DNA from: Amorphophallus konjac
Lineage: Eukaryota; Streptophyta; Magnoliopsida; Alismatales; Araceae
Assembly (NCBI GenBank): GCA_022559845.1
Contig: CM040125.1
Span: 288,224,200-288,288,199 of the forward strand
Length of the DNA stretch: 64,000 nucleotides
Direction: 5' to 3'
Below are positions 1 through 11,088 of this stretch, piece after piece. The notes beneath the pieces are model-generated. The model did not search any database. It was given only the letters and a program-made list of their open reading frames with translations, and had not been told where the DNA came from. Numbering within the stretch: position 1 is the first letter of the stretch; the number at the start of each line of letters is the position of its first letter. A program made the position numbers and the translations under genes.

Positions 1-1140
1 ATTGACGTGTGTGACTCAGCGTAATCCTGGGACTCCGTCTTCACGAATCCTTCGACACATGGGTACGATGAACGAACTTTGCACAAACCTCGGACCATGA
101 AGTTAGGAATTTCCACGAACTAGGACTGGGGAGGGCCGTCGGGCCTTCGAGCTGAGGGGAGGGCGCGGCCCCCGGGGTGTTCGCCCTCTCTGGGAGCGCA
201 GCCACGCCCTGGGGCACACGGGCCCCGGGCAAAGCCGTAATCCCGAGGGATGTCCCACGGGGGTCTTCCTTCGTAGTCTGGGGATATCCCTTGAGGGATA
301 TGAAGTTTCGGGGTATTGAAATGGCCCATGGGAGCCATTGTTCTTCGAGTTGTAGTGGCCGCTCGCAAGGTGTTCGGGCAAATGCCCGACACACCCCGGG
401 TTGCCGAACGAGCCGCGTAAGTGGCCGACGGGGCTTGGATTTGGCCTAGAGCCAAGGGTAGAAGTCTATAGGGGCTGGGAAGAGGCACCTTGGGCCGATG
501 GGCCTTGCTTCGTGCTACGTGCCGCGTTGTATGGCGGGTTGATAGGGTAGCCTCGGGTTGGCCCGAGAGCTAAGTTCAGTGGCTTGTTGCCACGTGTCTG
601 AGGGTCGGGGGTGGCCCCGACTTGATGGGGGGATGTTGTAGGACCCAATTGGTGTACTGGAATCACGGGGTGGCCCGTGGATTGGTGTAGAAGGGTTGAA
701 GTATGTGCACCCACAAGGTGTTCGACAGAATGCCGAACACGCGTGTGTGAGCCGTACACGCGTACTACTGGCCTCCTGAGCCTGTGGTCGACCTATTTGG
801 GTCTCCCTTTGACCTTGGAGGGTTGAAAGAAGGCGTCCTGGGGTAGGCCCCTGGCCTTTTCACTGGGCACCACGTGGTGTGGCTTGTAGTCGGAGTGTCC
901 CTGGGATGGCCCGGGTGGTCGTGTAGAAGGCGGGCAAAGTCCGTAACTTAGGAATCGGGAGTGGTCCCGATCGATTGCTGGTGCCACCGTGCACCTCGGC
1001 TAACGGGTTGGGGCCATTGGTCGGTCCCACTGGATTGCCGGAGGGGCCGGGTAGCCCATGCCTTGAAGGTGTACGAGAAAATTCCCGAACCCTTATTTCT
1101 AGGTATTTTACTGGGGAAATAGTTTGGGATCATTTTTTTG
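1..1140. repeat. GC-rich degenerate tandem repeat (about 350-bp period) with dyads
   Basis: Three similar dyads start near 368, 717 and 1067, about 350 bp apart. Each begins GGTGT(T/A)CG and is followed within 20 bp by a (C)CGA(A)CAC-like return arm. A second landmark, TCGGGGGTGGCCCCGA near 605, recurs as TCGGGAGTGGTCCCGA near 954, again about 349 bp apart. The units between these landmarks are strongly diverged. Further short palindromes occur, for example ATATCCC/GGGATAT near 284-300. No convincing protein is encoded in any frame. It may be U3 sequence of the 3' LTR of element F, but only the right end of that LTR would lie in this window. Confidence 0.5.
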
Positions 1141-1687
1141 AAAAGGCCAAGGGACACCAAAGGCAGGCTCGAACTACTGGCCAGGGATTGTCGTTCCTAC
1201 CCCTTTCATTAAAGATTTCCCTTAAGCAGGGCGTGCATACGAGGGTGGCTCGCCACAACCAACCGCCTCTAAAGAACGGTGCCCCTACTAAGGCCATACC
1301 TGGGATTCAACCCAGTCTAAGAGGGAGAAGCAGAAGAAAAATTATAGATAAGGTTTATGCAAGATGGGAGATATCCAGACTCGACTTCCTTCCAGGGCAC
1401 TACCCCTCAAAGATACAATCTGTTGCGCCGGGGCTTTGTGTCTTTGATTTTAAGACCCATATTTACTAGGCACGCATGTGACCGGGCTCATGATGTCCCG
1501 CGGGGAACTGTATTGCCACTCTTTGCCATGCCTTTGATTTCATAATTTTGCATATTCATTCTTATTGATTTTGAGAGCCCTTATCAGCCAGATTTAGCCT
1601 AAAAGCTCACTTTCGAGGGTCATGATTGCCCCTATTTAAAACATCTCCCATATTGGGGAGTGCCTACATTGGTCATCTCATCCATCA
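1141..1687 (-). repeat. Possible end of the 3' LTR of element F (no gene seen)
   Basis: No gene is recognisable here. On the minus strand a purine-rich tract (1688-1703, containing GCGGGGGCAAGAGA) is followed directly by TGATGG. This would be a polypurine tract and LTR start. The other candidate F LTR end at 6940 has the matching terminal pattern (minus ...CATCATCA). If so, 1687 is the 5' terminus of F's 3' LTR, and that LTR runs left out of the window. I could not find a second copy of this sequence near F's right side, so the call is tentative. Confidence 0.3.
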
Positions 1688-1703
1688 ATCTCTTGCCCCC
1701 GCA
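1688..1703 (-). other. Candidate polypurine tract of element F
   Basis: A minus-strand purine run next to TGATGG, placed where a plus-strand primer for reverse transcription would lie. It is downstream of the F gag-like frame, which ends at 1980. The call is inferred from position and composition only. Confidence 0.35.
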
Positions 1704-2403
1704 CTCGGTCGAGCACAGAAAAGAAAAGACCTTTATGCATACCCAAAGTATGGCCAAAGCAGCAACAATGTGCCTAAGAGGAATCGGCTATGGCTTGCCA
1801 TGTAGTGTGTGAAAACCCATACTCAAGATCACCCGTGACAATCGGGGAATGAAACTAGACTCCCAGCGTGGAGCTATCACCAGCCTAAGAATGCTGCAGT
1901 AGTGAACTCTTTTTTGACTAAAATAAGCAAACTTAATGAACTAAAGTCACTCAAACCATGTTGAGGAAATAACATTATCTTAACCATGCGTAGGAATAAC
2001 AGTGATAGAGATAATAGCATGTTCTTGCACAAAATAAAGATACCTTGTAAATCCATAGCATGGAAACCAGCGTCCTGACGCGATCTTGATCATCGAGTCT
2101 CGTATAGCACGAGCTTTGTATTCCTTGCTTGACAGGACGAAAGGCAGAGGATAGCAAAGGATCAAAGATTCCCTTACATGGAGGAGCGGCAGACACGACA
2201 CTGGACGAAGAAAGATAAAAGGAAGAGAGACGAGTGCTAGAACTCCCTCGTTAAGGTGTAGAGACCCTGATAACAAGGAACCAGATACATAATAAGCAGA
2301 GATCCGCTGGGATCAAGGTGGGCTAAAGCCTCGAAAACAGTCAGAAAAGGGGTAATGACCCCGAAAGGGTGAGGAGGAATGAGTAGAAAGATGAGAAGAA
2401 GAA

Positions 2404-2570
2404 TCATCCGACGTGGTCGGAGAAAGAGAATGGGAATCATCCGACAGGGTCAGAGAAGGAGAATGAGAAACACCCGATAGAGTCGGGGAAAAGGAAGGGA
2501 AATCTTTCGACATGGTCGGGGAACGAGGATGGTAATCACCCGACAAGGTCGGGGGCGAATCAAAAGCAGA
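2404..2570 (-). repeat. 33-bp minisatellite encoding an 11-residue repeat
   Basis: About five tandem units of 33-34 bp each begin CCGA(C/T) on the plus strand. In the F frame on the minus strand they read as an 11-residue Ser/Thr/Pro unit of the type SPTLSGDxHSP. The unit length is a multiple of three and the units stay in frame, so the expansion happened while the sequence was coding, or without cost to the frame. Confidence 0.7.
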
Positions 2571-3709
2571 ATCCGGACATACCTGGGTAGCAGAATCGGG
2601 AGATGTCCCGAGATCGGGATAATGAGAGGGCATAGGCCGAGGCCTAGGGTTGTGAGAGGAGGGAAAATCCAGAGACTCTGGATGGGAAGAAGAGGAATGG
2701 GGGTTTGCGGACTAGGGAAGAGAGGAGAAAATATTTGAAACAAGATCTGAAGTAGGAAGATACATCACCCAAGGATGGGAGATGAGCAAGAGAAATGATG
2801 AACGAGAGGAAGAAGAAGAAGAAGTGGACCCCAGAGTGCATAACTTGCGGCCCCTATACTTGCGCCGCCGTCTCTTCTTAGCTGAAATTTCCTTGAAATG
2901 AAACCGCCTGGCGCAGACTTGGACCTTCAGGCTTCTTGATCTGTAGCGTATTCTCAAATAACGGGCCCATCTGACAGATGGCCTGGCCCGATTATGAACA
3001 TGCAGTTTCGCTGGGGCAATTTCCCCTAGACACCCGGTGCTAACAATGGTTGAACATCCTTGAACAGGTAACTCCTCATAATGCTGAATATCATGGAACC
3101 ATGGATCCTTGTCTCTTGGCACCAAGATGTGGAGATCCGGCAACTCCTCTCGATAATCAGCCATGAAGCATAACTCCCTTGATAGAAGCAAAGGATGGAA
3201 CTGAGGGAGAGTAATACACGGCGTTGACGTGGCCGACGTATTGATAAACTGAGAGAGATTGCATAGAATGTGCAAAATGTCCTTGGAACGTGTAGAAGAT
3301 ACGACCAATTGCCCCTTGAACATGGAATTCATAATCTGCTTGGCAGCCGTATGCGTTAGCATAATATAGGTAGAGAACCCCTCCCGACCAATCATCTGAA
3401 TGGCAATAGAGCGAGGAGAAATAATAGCATCAATCACGGAATCTCCGGCGAGCAACGAGATTGCCACCAGTCTCACTTGGGAAGAGACTGGCACCAATGC
3501 GAGAGAACTTTTCTTGACAACCGTCATCGGAAGTGTAGGCTCATTATCCCAAAAATAGCCAGGGACTAGGACGTGGACCGGCATGTAGCAGATGAAATTT
3601 AGAATCTTGAAATGAACAATCGGCAATGAATCGTCTTGACTCGGCTCATTGTCTCCTTGGGGACCAGACCCGAGGGGCATCGGAGGTAGCGCACACCCAC
3701 TCCGTGGGG

Positions 3710-4110
3710 TGTAAGTGGATGGAGAGGTGGAGGTGGTAGGCTTGGAAGGCGTGGGTAAAGGCTCGGAAGGCATAAGTGGGGGTAAAGGCAAAGGTGGAGG
3801 CGTAAGTGAGGGTAAAGGCGAAGGTGGAGGTGTGGGTATAGGTATAGCCTGCTTAGGCTCGGGCACCGATGGGGAAGGGGAGGGTAAAGGCAGTAGAGAT
3901 GATGGAAGTGATGGCAGAGGGGTCGTTGGGAGAGGAGGCGGTGAAGACGATGGTGATGGGTTAGGCAATGGTGAGGATGGTGGAGATGGAGAGGGTGAAG
4001 AGGAGGGTCGTGGCGCCCGCCGTCGACGTATCGAGACGACGCGTCGAGCAACGTTAGGAGTGGAAATGGTTGTAATGGAAATGGAGGAGGAAAGGGTGGC
4101 ACTTGCCTGA
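3710..4110 (-). repeat. Low-complexity GGTAAAGGC/GGTGGAGG repeats encoding a Pro-rich linker
   Basis: The plus strand shows imperfect repeats of GGTAAAGGCGAAGGTGGAGG and related units. On the minus strand they encode runs such as PSPLPSLTPPPLPLPPL within the F polyprotein. This is probably a flexible linker between the knuckle region and the unknown C-terminal domain. The opposite-strand Gly-rich frame is a shadow. Confidence 0.7.
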
Positions 4111-4849
4111 GCAGAGGCTTAGATTGGTGGAGGTTGTGGAGGTTGAGTAGGAGATGGTGAAGGTGAGGGGGTAGGTGGAGATGAAGAGGGTGGTGAGGTA
4201 CGCAACGAGGTAGGCAAAAGCATATGTGAGGGAACAAGTGATGGAGTAGGTGACGGAGCGGGTGCAATGCCAGATAAAGAATCACAGGGGTGCCCCTGGT
4301 CTTGTAGTGGATACGGCTGCCTGGGCGGCGACTGCTGCTGCTGCTTGTTGCGGAGATTTAAAATAGCTTCATGCATGGCAGCCCAATCGATCATCTTCTT
4401 GCCTTCCAAACCATAAACCAATTCCTGAAACTCAGGACAATCCTCGACCAGATGCCCCTACTGACGATGAAAATCATAAAATTGGAGCGAATCCTCGACC
4501 GCGGGTCGGCAAGGCATAACCAGAGAGAGTTAAAACGCGTGAGCAGCCATCAAAGCCCTAAAAATATCTGTAAAAGACTCCGGCAACGGCGGAAAAGGAG
4601 CCCGCTTTGGGCACTGTGGATGTCGAGGAATATGGGAAGGTGATGGAGAAGGTTGCGGTGGTGGAAGTGAAGGTTGCGTAGGCAAAGGCGCAGTGCAACT
4701 GGTGGAGGGACTAGGTGGAGGCACGTGTGGAGCAGGATGAGGGGGTATATAGACGTCATCCACCTGCTCGGGGTGTGGTGTTCCCTTGACCGGAGGTAGC
4801 GGCGGATGTGGGTATGAGGAGATGGGAGGCTGACTCATGGAGGGCTGAC

Positions 4850-4990
4850 TTACGGAAGTGTACGGGTATGTAGAAGCGGAAGGTTGACTCACGGAAGGAT
4901 GACTCATGAGAGCGTAGGGTTGGCTTGTGGAGGGTGAAGGTTGATATATGGAGGTAGATGTAGATGACGGGGTGTAAGTGGGCGTAGAAG
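4850..4990 (-). repeat. Short coding repeats (Ser-Gln-Pro-Ser) in F gag linker
   Basis: Repeats of a GGTTGACT(C)A/GGAAG core on the plus strand encode SVSQPS/SMSQPP-type units on the minus strand. They lie between the capsid-like region and the zinc-knuckle-like motif of F. Confidence 0.5.
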
Positions 4991-5789
4991 GTGAAGGAGA
5001 CTCGGGGTCAAGGGAATCTTGGATTTGTTGATGAATGAAACGGGTTGTACTATAGAGTTGCTGCCAGGAGGTGATGTCGTTGAGGGCTAAGATGAAGCGA
5101 TATTCGGGTGTTGCATTAGAAATTAGCATCTTGATTTGTTCTCCCTCCGGAATGTGCCCCGGAACCTGCGCGGTAAAGCGACGCCAGCGATCGGCAAAGG
5201 TAGAGAACTCCTCTTTGGATTTCATCTTCTCATCGGCCCGATCCATAACAGAGAACTTGGGCCCAACCTGGTCTTGAAACTGTTGAATGAACTTCTCTTG
5301 CACGGCTTGGAAATTCACAACTTGCTCTTGCGAAAGAGAGAAGAACCAATCCTGAGCCGGGCCTTCCAAAGACAGACCGAATAGATAGGCTATTAAGCGT
5401 TGGTCATGTCAAAATTAGGCCAACTCATAAACGAACTCCTTCAAGTGCACATATGGGTCACCGACTCCACTATAACGGCGATATGCGGGAATTTGAGAAG
5501 GAGACGAAAGTCGAAGATTTTGAAATACAAGCTGGACACTCAAGAAGGTTTTGGGATCAATTCGGTGTTGGAGTTCATCAAGTGGACGTTGGGTTTGGGC
5601 AATCATCTCCTGGGTAAGGAGAGATCGAGAAGAATATGGGCCAACTTGAGCAAGAAGATGTGAATATGGACGAGAATGATGATATTGGGTCGGATAAGAG
5701 GATCCGGGCTGAGAAGAAGAAGGGCCCATTCCAGGAATGGAAGGATATGCAGATCTGGAAGAAGCATGAGCATAAGGACCCATTGGGCC

Positions 5790-5915
5790 GACATCATAAA
5801 GAGAATAAGAATGAGGCCCATTAGAAAAATAAGGCCCATTAGGAGAATGGAGCCCGTTAAGATGATGAGGCCCATTAATGAGAGAAGAAGGCCCATTAAG
5901 AGAAGGAGGCCCATG
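5790..5915 (-). repeat. Repeated GGCCCATTA units (Asn-Gly-Pro repeats)
   Basis: At least six AGGCCCATTA-like units at 13-20 bp spacing encode LNGP/INGP/SNGP in the F frame. The same word (TGGGCC/T) is the plant site II promoter word and is also frequent in the F leader (5937-6350). Confidence 0.6.
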
Positions 5916-6119
5916 AAGATGAGATGCAATAAGACGTTGGGCCTAGGCCGGGTCCATTTGGTGAACTAGGCATGATAGATGGGCCATGATATTAGCCTGT
6001 TCCTCAGATGGGTCAGAGGGACCACGGGAGGATGGGCCCGCGTGGGAAGAGGATTCCACGCGGGAATAGGAAGAAGATTGGGAAAAAGAATGATACAAGG
6101 GGTTGGAATGATGCTCCAT

Positions 6120-6910
6120 GAGGGCAAATGAAAACTTAATACAAGGATATCAAGGAGAATACAGGTGGGGAAGCAGGGGCTTAATGGGCTAGAGGACAAG
6201 AGGGGACTGACCCACTAATGCAAAGACCCAGGGAAGATGGACTGGACAATGGACTAGACAATGGACACACAAAATGGGCTAGCCTAAATGGGCCTAACAA
6301 TAAATAATATGTGAATGATGAAAGAATGCAACACAAAAATCACTAATGGGCTTGGACAAGCCCAAACAACATAAACAATGTGAGAGTTTTCACCCAAGTC
6401 ACACAAGTTGATATGATGGGAGATATTTTAAAAGTTTTAATAGACCTTTTAATGATTTTAAATTAAGAATAATTCCCTCAAGATAGGAATCCTATGGGAA
6501 TAAGGTCCAAACTTTAGGTTGACTAAGGTTAACTCCCTCACACGTATGCAAATGCAAGCCTAAAGGGTGGAAAAGGTACAACCGGCCCGACGTCCGTGTG
6601 GGAATCCACGGCTCACAGAGACTTACGGAGGTCCCGGATAAGATCACCGAGTCGACCCCAAGGAATATGGAGGCGAGAGGATCACTTACCAAGGTAGGAA
6701 ATGTAACTAAGATATGCAATGCATGGCCCTATGTGCACCGGAGTGCATGCAATTTCTAGCCTAAATCTAACAGATCAAGATATGAGGAACATATGCAAAC
6801 ATAGCAATATGGTTGCAAACAAGGTGAACAATATGAACATGAAATGCTATCTAAACATGGATATACACACCAAAATCGCAGCAAAGCATAAGCAAAGTGA
6901 TGTGCACTAG
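6120..6910 (-). other. Untranslated leader of element F
   Basis: No ORF is supported here. The stretch lies between the candidate primer-binding site (6911-6930) and the F gag start (6119). It contains many TGGGCC/TGGGCT words, a perfect palindrome GGGCTTG-GA-CAAGCCC at 6348-6363, and a block at 6574-6680 that is also found in the Tekay-type LTRs of this window. Confidence 0.5.
6574..6680 (-). promoter_or_regulatory. Conserved block shared with Tekay LTRs (copy in F leader)
   Basis: The block begins GGTACAACCGGCCCGACG, passes through GGGAATCCACGGCTC and CTTACGGAGG, and ends GGAATATGGAGGCGAGAGG. The same ordered words occur at 40043-40147, 47993-48099 and, reversed, at 16982-17088. Spacing between words is kept while the intervening sequence differs, which suggests a functional or transferred unit. 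On the minus strand it holds CTCCGTAAG, which resembles a 5' splice site. Function unknown. Confidence 0.55.
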
Positions 6911-6930
6911 ATGTCCCACTGTGATCGCCA
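6911..6930 (-). other. Candidate primer-binding site of element F
   Basis: On the minus strand TTTTTTGGCGATCACAGTGG follows the LTR end. Tat/Ogre-type plant elements usually have a TTTTTGGCGACTCNNCTGGGGA-like site here, so this is a diverged match. It lies upstream of the F gag on the same strand, as required. Confidence 0.5.
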
Positions 6931-6939
6931 AAAAAGAGC

Positions 6940-7449
6940 TGATGATGTGGAAATGTGGAGCGTGGCGTCACAAGTCACATAGACAAACATGTGTGCATGA
7001 GTGATAACATAATGTGCCAATCAAATGAACATCATGAACATGTGCCTATGTAAACATGGTAGCATGATCATACAATAAAGAAAAGGCGATAAAAGATGTA
7101 TAAGAATACCGTGATCACCACCAAGGAATGACAACGCCAAAGAATGTGAAATATCATGTGCGTGTTGTGTACCTTGGAAAAAAGAGATGATCACGCTAAA
7201 TATAAGTAGTGTGGGGGCAATATGGATTACCTCTCCTCACCTTCCAGCTGGCTAGAAGGTAAGGGACTCAAACAAAGATAAAACAAGAGGTAAAACCCAT
7301 TAGAAAATGCTAAGTGTAGAAATCTGCCCAAGTGCATAAAGTAGCATGAAAGATTGAGGGCAAACTTACCGGGGGAGAGTTTTTAACCCCTATGGAAGGG
7401 TGCAAACAATAGATGTGTATTTTATGATGAGATTAACATGAAGAGATTG
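6940..7449 (-). repeat. Start of the 5' LTR of element F, cut by element E
   Basis: The plus strand starts TGATGATG next to the candidate primer site (minus-strand LTR end ...CATCATCA). The sequence runs to the insertion point of E at 7449/7450 and no gene is seen. The LTR should continue after 13612, but I could not fix its far end. Confidence 0.4.
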
Positions 7450-9521
7450 TGATGGGAATCGACGCCGAGCATGTATATTTTCATTTGCATTTATGTCCTT
7501 TTAGTTTGTTTTCATATCCTTGGGAAAGTATATGCGCAATTATACGGCTTTGTAAGCCGATGCGTCATTCCCACGGATTGTGTGTGTTTCTACGTAATTT
7601 GTCAGTAGGACCAGCAAGGGGGCCCTCAGCCCTTTCCCATTGGTCCATGTCATCCATGTGGGGCTGGTCAACCATCCTAGGTGGCCATCTAGAAGGGTTG
7701 AATGTCAAATGCCACATGGGTAGACAAGTGGATTAAAAATTCAAAGGTAGGCTACCTACCTCACCTACCTTGTCCCCCCATTAGAATTAATTAGGAATTT
7801 TATTTTTTTTTTATTTTATTTGGATCAAATATGAAGTCCCTTAAATGCCCCTCCAGATTCTAGATCTAAGGGTATTCATGGTCTTTTTTTATTTATTATA
7901 TAAGTCATGTATTTCTATTATTCTAGAATTAATGAAAGTGAAAAAATCCTTGTGCAAGAACCCCTCTCTTGGAGAATTTCGACCTCTCCTCTCTCCCCCC
8001 CTGGTTTCTTCATCCCAACCCCCATTATAGAGTGATATCTCCTTCCCCCCACCACCGGCGATCATCGGTGCCGCCGCCGCCGCCGTTCGTGCCGCCTTCG
8101 AGCCGCCACGGAATCGTCTTCGGTTTTCTATCCTGCTGGATAGATGTGTCTTCACGAAATTCCTTCTATCAACCACGGCCTCTTCGTGGATTGAAATTTT
8201 TATGGTGTGTTCTACCCTTGCATCCCAAGTGCCACCTAAATTTTCACGCCCAAAATCTACCGTTTAGTATTTATACATTTTCGTCCAACCTGTCATCCCA
8301 AATCTGCCAGGTTTCTATCTACAGTGATAGAACCTCTGAGTTCTCCCCCTCCGACCATCTTTTTTATTTGTCCAAACCCTCCCAATTTTACTGGGAGTTC
8401 TGTCCATCACCCCCTACATCCAACAATTTTATTAATTTTTTATCAGCCCTCTATCGATTTTTAGAAATTCGTGTTCTTCCTCAGCTACAGTGTTATCAGT
8501 CAGATCCCAGATCCGACCAATCTCCACTTCCAAAATCAGAACAAATCACCACCACCTCCAAATCCAGAACAAAAAATAGTCCTGCTTTTTTAACGTGATT
8601 TCCCACAACTTTTCTGAAGAACACAACCCCAGATTCGGACGTCTACCTCGCGATCAAAGGCAATCTACAGGAAAGTTCTCTGCTGACCTGAGATTTTAGG
8701 AACTATACAACAGCAACCTTCAAAATTCGCCAATCAGAAGTACAAGCTTGATTATTTTTCTGTAATCACCTTGGGTTGAAGCCCTTCGAAGCATCTTTCC
8801 AACGGCGCCAGTTTCGTCGCATTCCGACGTCGGGGCTGATCGCAGCGTCTGTTCTCGCCGGAGCGTACGCCAGAAAATAGAACCAGCAGATCCGTGGCCG
8901 GTTATTCCGACCGGTGCCGATCGGAGCCGCCCGGCCTCCGGCCGGCGAACCAGCATGCCTTCAGCCCAGGGAACACTTCCACAAGTGTCCCCACCACAGT
9001 GGTGACATCGGGTCCCGCACGGTCCCTCCGGATAGCACGTGGGCCCCACAGCCACAAGTTCGGGTGCTGTCGAAGAGACGCGAGAAGCCGCCCGTCAACC
9101 TGAATTCAGTCCTCCCGGGCCCATTTGTGTAGCCCTTTACCTCCCTGCGTGGAGTGGGCAATAATTCATTTGCTGTAATCTGGTGTATTAATTGTCCCGA
9201 GAGTACGAGTTTTGGCCGGGTCCGTCTTCCCCACGCCGAGCGCGTGGAGGTATCACATTCGCTCCCTTCTCGGCATTTTGCTTACTTCATATATATTTGT
9301 TTATGCCGCTGCTAGAGAGCATGTGTAGGGATATCTAGCTTGCTTTATCTATTCATTACCGTTGCTGCGAGAGAGTGTGACATCGTCCCGTGACTCGATC
9401 CGGGCACACGAGAGAGCCGATCACCCTAGCTCATTACCGGTTTCTCAACCGCGCACGTCCGACGCTTCCCTCGTTAAGGGATAGTCACGAGCTTGTTGTG
9501 TCCGTGTCTCGTCCCGCATCA
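7450..9521 (+). repeat. 5' LTR of element E
   Basis: The LTR is 2072 bp with TGATG...CATCA ends. U3 occupies roughly 7450-7900 and ends in a TATA-like box. Downstream is a long stretch with GCC-repeat and dyad-rich sequence (about 8065-8110, 8890-8960). An open frame crosses this LTR but is not supported as a gene. Confidence 0.93.
7897..7903 (+). promoter_or_regulatory. TATA box of E 5' LTR
   Basis: TATATAA sits about 450 bp into the LTR and is identical in the 3' LTR (11983-11989). It is the most likely core promoter for E transcription. Confidence 0.6.
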
Positions 9522-9524
9522 ATT

Positions 9525-9536
9525 TGGTATCAGAGC
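9525..9536 (+). other. Primer-binding site of element E (tRNA-iMet)
   Basis: TGGTATCAGAGC starts three bases after the LTR end. It is complementary to the 3' end of plant initiator tRNA-Met. Confidence 0.9.
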
Positions 9537-9852
9537 GAGGTTGAGTGTAGGGTGTCCAAAATAAAAAAAAAGTGTCATTTAAGTCTAAGTGTCTAAGTCG
9601 GTCTTAGGAGTTACATTTGCATACCATTAGTCGGTATATAAAAAGGTGTTGTCCGAACGTTAGGCTACACCTATCGGGAAGGTCGCACACTTGCACGAGT
9701 GATCTTCGGATCGATTAACTCCGCCCCGTACCGAGTCTTGGTGTCTTGTCCTTAGTGTGCATGCATCCCAACCTTGCATAGTCGGTCTAGTGTCATGTCC
9801 AAATGGCCTTTCATATCCATTCCTAGGGGTCCATTCCCGTATTTTGGCAACT

Positions 9853-11088
9853 ATGGCCAACCCATGCCGACCCGTCCAAGGCGATAAGTCTGTGTCCGAG
9901 TACATTTGGGACTATGATAAGTACCGGATGGAATATGGAGTTGGAGAGGATAGCATCACGATTGCCTTTGAGTTCCAGAGAGGTTTGCGGTTTCACTTCA
10001 AACTTGAATGTCTTGTCCGCGATGCGTTCTCGCTGGCGCAATCTTATAAGGTCGCTCTAGAGGTCAAGCCCTTTGAGTCTCATTTTTCTCGCTCTAGAGG
10101 TCGAACCCTTTGGCAAACATCCTCCCAACCGAGTCCCGAGCCGATCAGACTACCTAACCCAATTCCTTCACCACCCGAGAGTGCTCCATTGTCACCCTCA
10201 CCTTCCGATCTTAATTCGGAACCCTCTCATTTGGAGCCACCCAAGCCCCAGCCACCCGTGTTTCTAACAGGTACGCTTTTCATAGCCGAGCCGCTTCTTA
10301 GTTGGCTCAAGGATAGCTTGGTCCCACCTCCCTTCCCACATATGGACCCCATCCTCCCTTTAGTGCCGGTGAATTCCTTTCATACCACATTTCGATCTAG
10401 TCACCATATTGACACATTGGATGATCTTGTCATGGGATTAGATTCACAATGAAAGTTGACGCACCTACTGGCTCGAGGCTTTGACCAACCCGCTAGTCTT
10501 AGATTCACCCATCCGGCCTTAGGATCCATTACCTCCGTGTGCACCATGGGGTGTGTCACCACGGAGATTCTTCTACTCCTCCCGATGCCGGCCGAGTCCA
10601 ACTTCATTCCCTTTTGCCCAAGGGAGGAGTCCTATTTTCTACACAGGTTCGTCGTCCCACCGATCATAATGTATGGCGGTGATTATGAATTCCAAACTTG
10701 GGACCGAGACATGGGAGAATCCACTTCATGGGGTCATACCTTCTTCGACCCTTTTGACCCCTTCACTAGTGAACCTCCCGAGCTTTCATACTCACTCCAC
10801 CTCTCCCGCGGAGTTCACTATCCCACCTTTTCCACTCGGGCCAAGCAACCTCCACATAGCCATAGGTCCGAATTTTCATATGGGGGTAATGAAAACTTTG
10901 GTTTCTCCGATCCATCCAAACCACCCGCACCTCCCGGACTTCCCACATCCAAGCCCAATCTCCATGATTGGTGCATCGTCGGGTGTCTAGGAGTTCTCCA
11001 TGACGTCAACCACCGGTTACGTCAGATGCATGCATGGCATACGTTCGGGTGTCCTGGTCCGCCGTCACCCATGTACGGGTCGGACTAG
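9853..11088 (+). pseudogene. gag-like protein of element E
   Basis: One plus-strand frame runs from the first in-frame ATG (9853) to 11088. It is broken once by TGA at 10450-10452. Residues after the start read QGDKSVSEYIWDYDKYR, then EDSITIAFEFQRGLRFHF and AFSLAQSYKVALEVKPFESH. This is the order of the C-terminal half of retrotransposon gag capsid domains: the sYi..y..Y motif, then the RGL motif, then the Ala-rich helix. The rest is Pro/Ser-rich with no CCHC knuckle and no enzyme motif. The frame stays open upstream to about 9757 without an ATG, so the N-terminal half of the capsid domain is missing or started elsewhere. It would package element RNA only if helper proteins exist. Confidence 0.65.

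Larger units (their letters stand above)
1980..6119 (-). pseudogene. Tat/Ogre-like gag polyprotein with long unknown C-terminal extension (element F)
   Basis: One minus-strand frame of about 1380 codons runs from an ATG at 6119 to 1980 with no frameshift. It has in-frame stops near 5943, 5415, 5409, 4530, 4458, 4119, 2712 and 2313. The start is the first ATG of the frame, and the N-terminus carries repeated Asn-Gly-Pro units (about 5790-5915). The gag core (about 5450-5000) has LSLEGPAQDWFF, then EFSTFADRWRRFTAQV and QIKMLISNATPEY, the pattern of Tat/Ogre capsid domains. A CCHC-like knuckle (DFHRQ-stop-GHLVEDC, near 4470-4435) follows; its first Cys position is Tyr. A long Pro/Ser/His-rich linker comes next. 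Then comes a folded-looking region of about 250 residues (3620-2830) ending in a basic KKRRRRKYRGRK stretch, which I do not recognise. No protease DTG/DSG, reverse transcriptase or integrase is visible. Gag is secure; the extension has no assigned function. Confidence 0.72.

Noticed and set aside
975..1469. 164-codon plus-strand open frame
   Set aside because: It crosses the end of the GC-rich repeat region, has no recognisable domain and its composition follows the repeats.
3715..4110. 131-codon Gly/Glu-rich plus-strand frame
   Set aside because: It is the reverse-strand shadow of the Pro-rich coding repeats in the F polyprotein.
7969..8598. 209-codon plus-strand open frame (and its 176-codon counterpart at 12155-12685)
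   Set aside because: It lies inside the LTRs of element E and is present in both copies with different frame limits. It is Pro/Ser-rich with no recognisable domain, so it is better explained as LTR sequence.
9525..9536. tRNA gene at TGGTATCAGAGC motifs
   Set aside because: Only the 12-base complement of the initiator tRNA end is present, next to LTR ends. No cloverleaf can be formed, so these are primer-binding sites.
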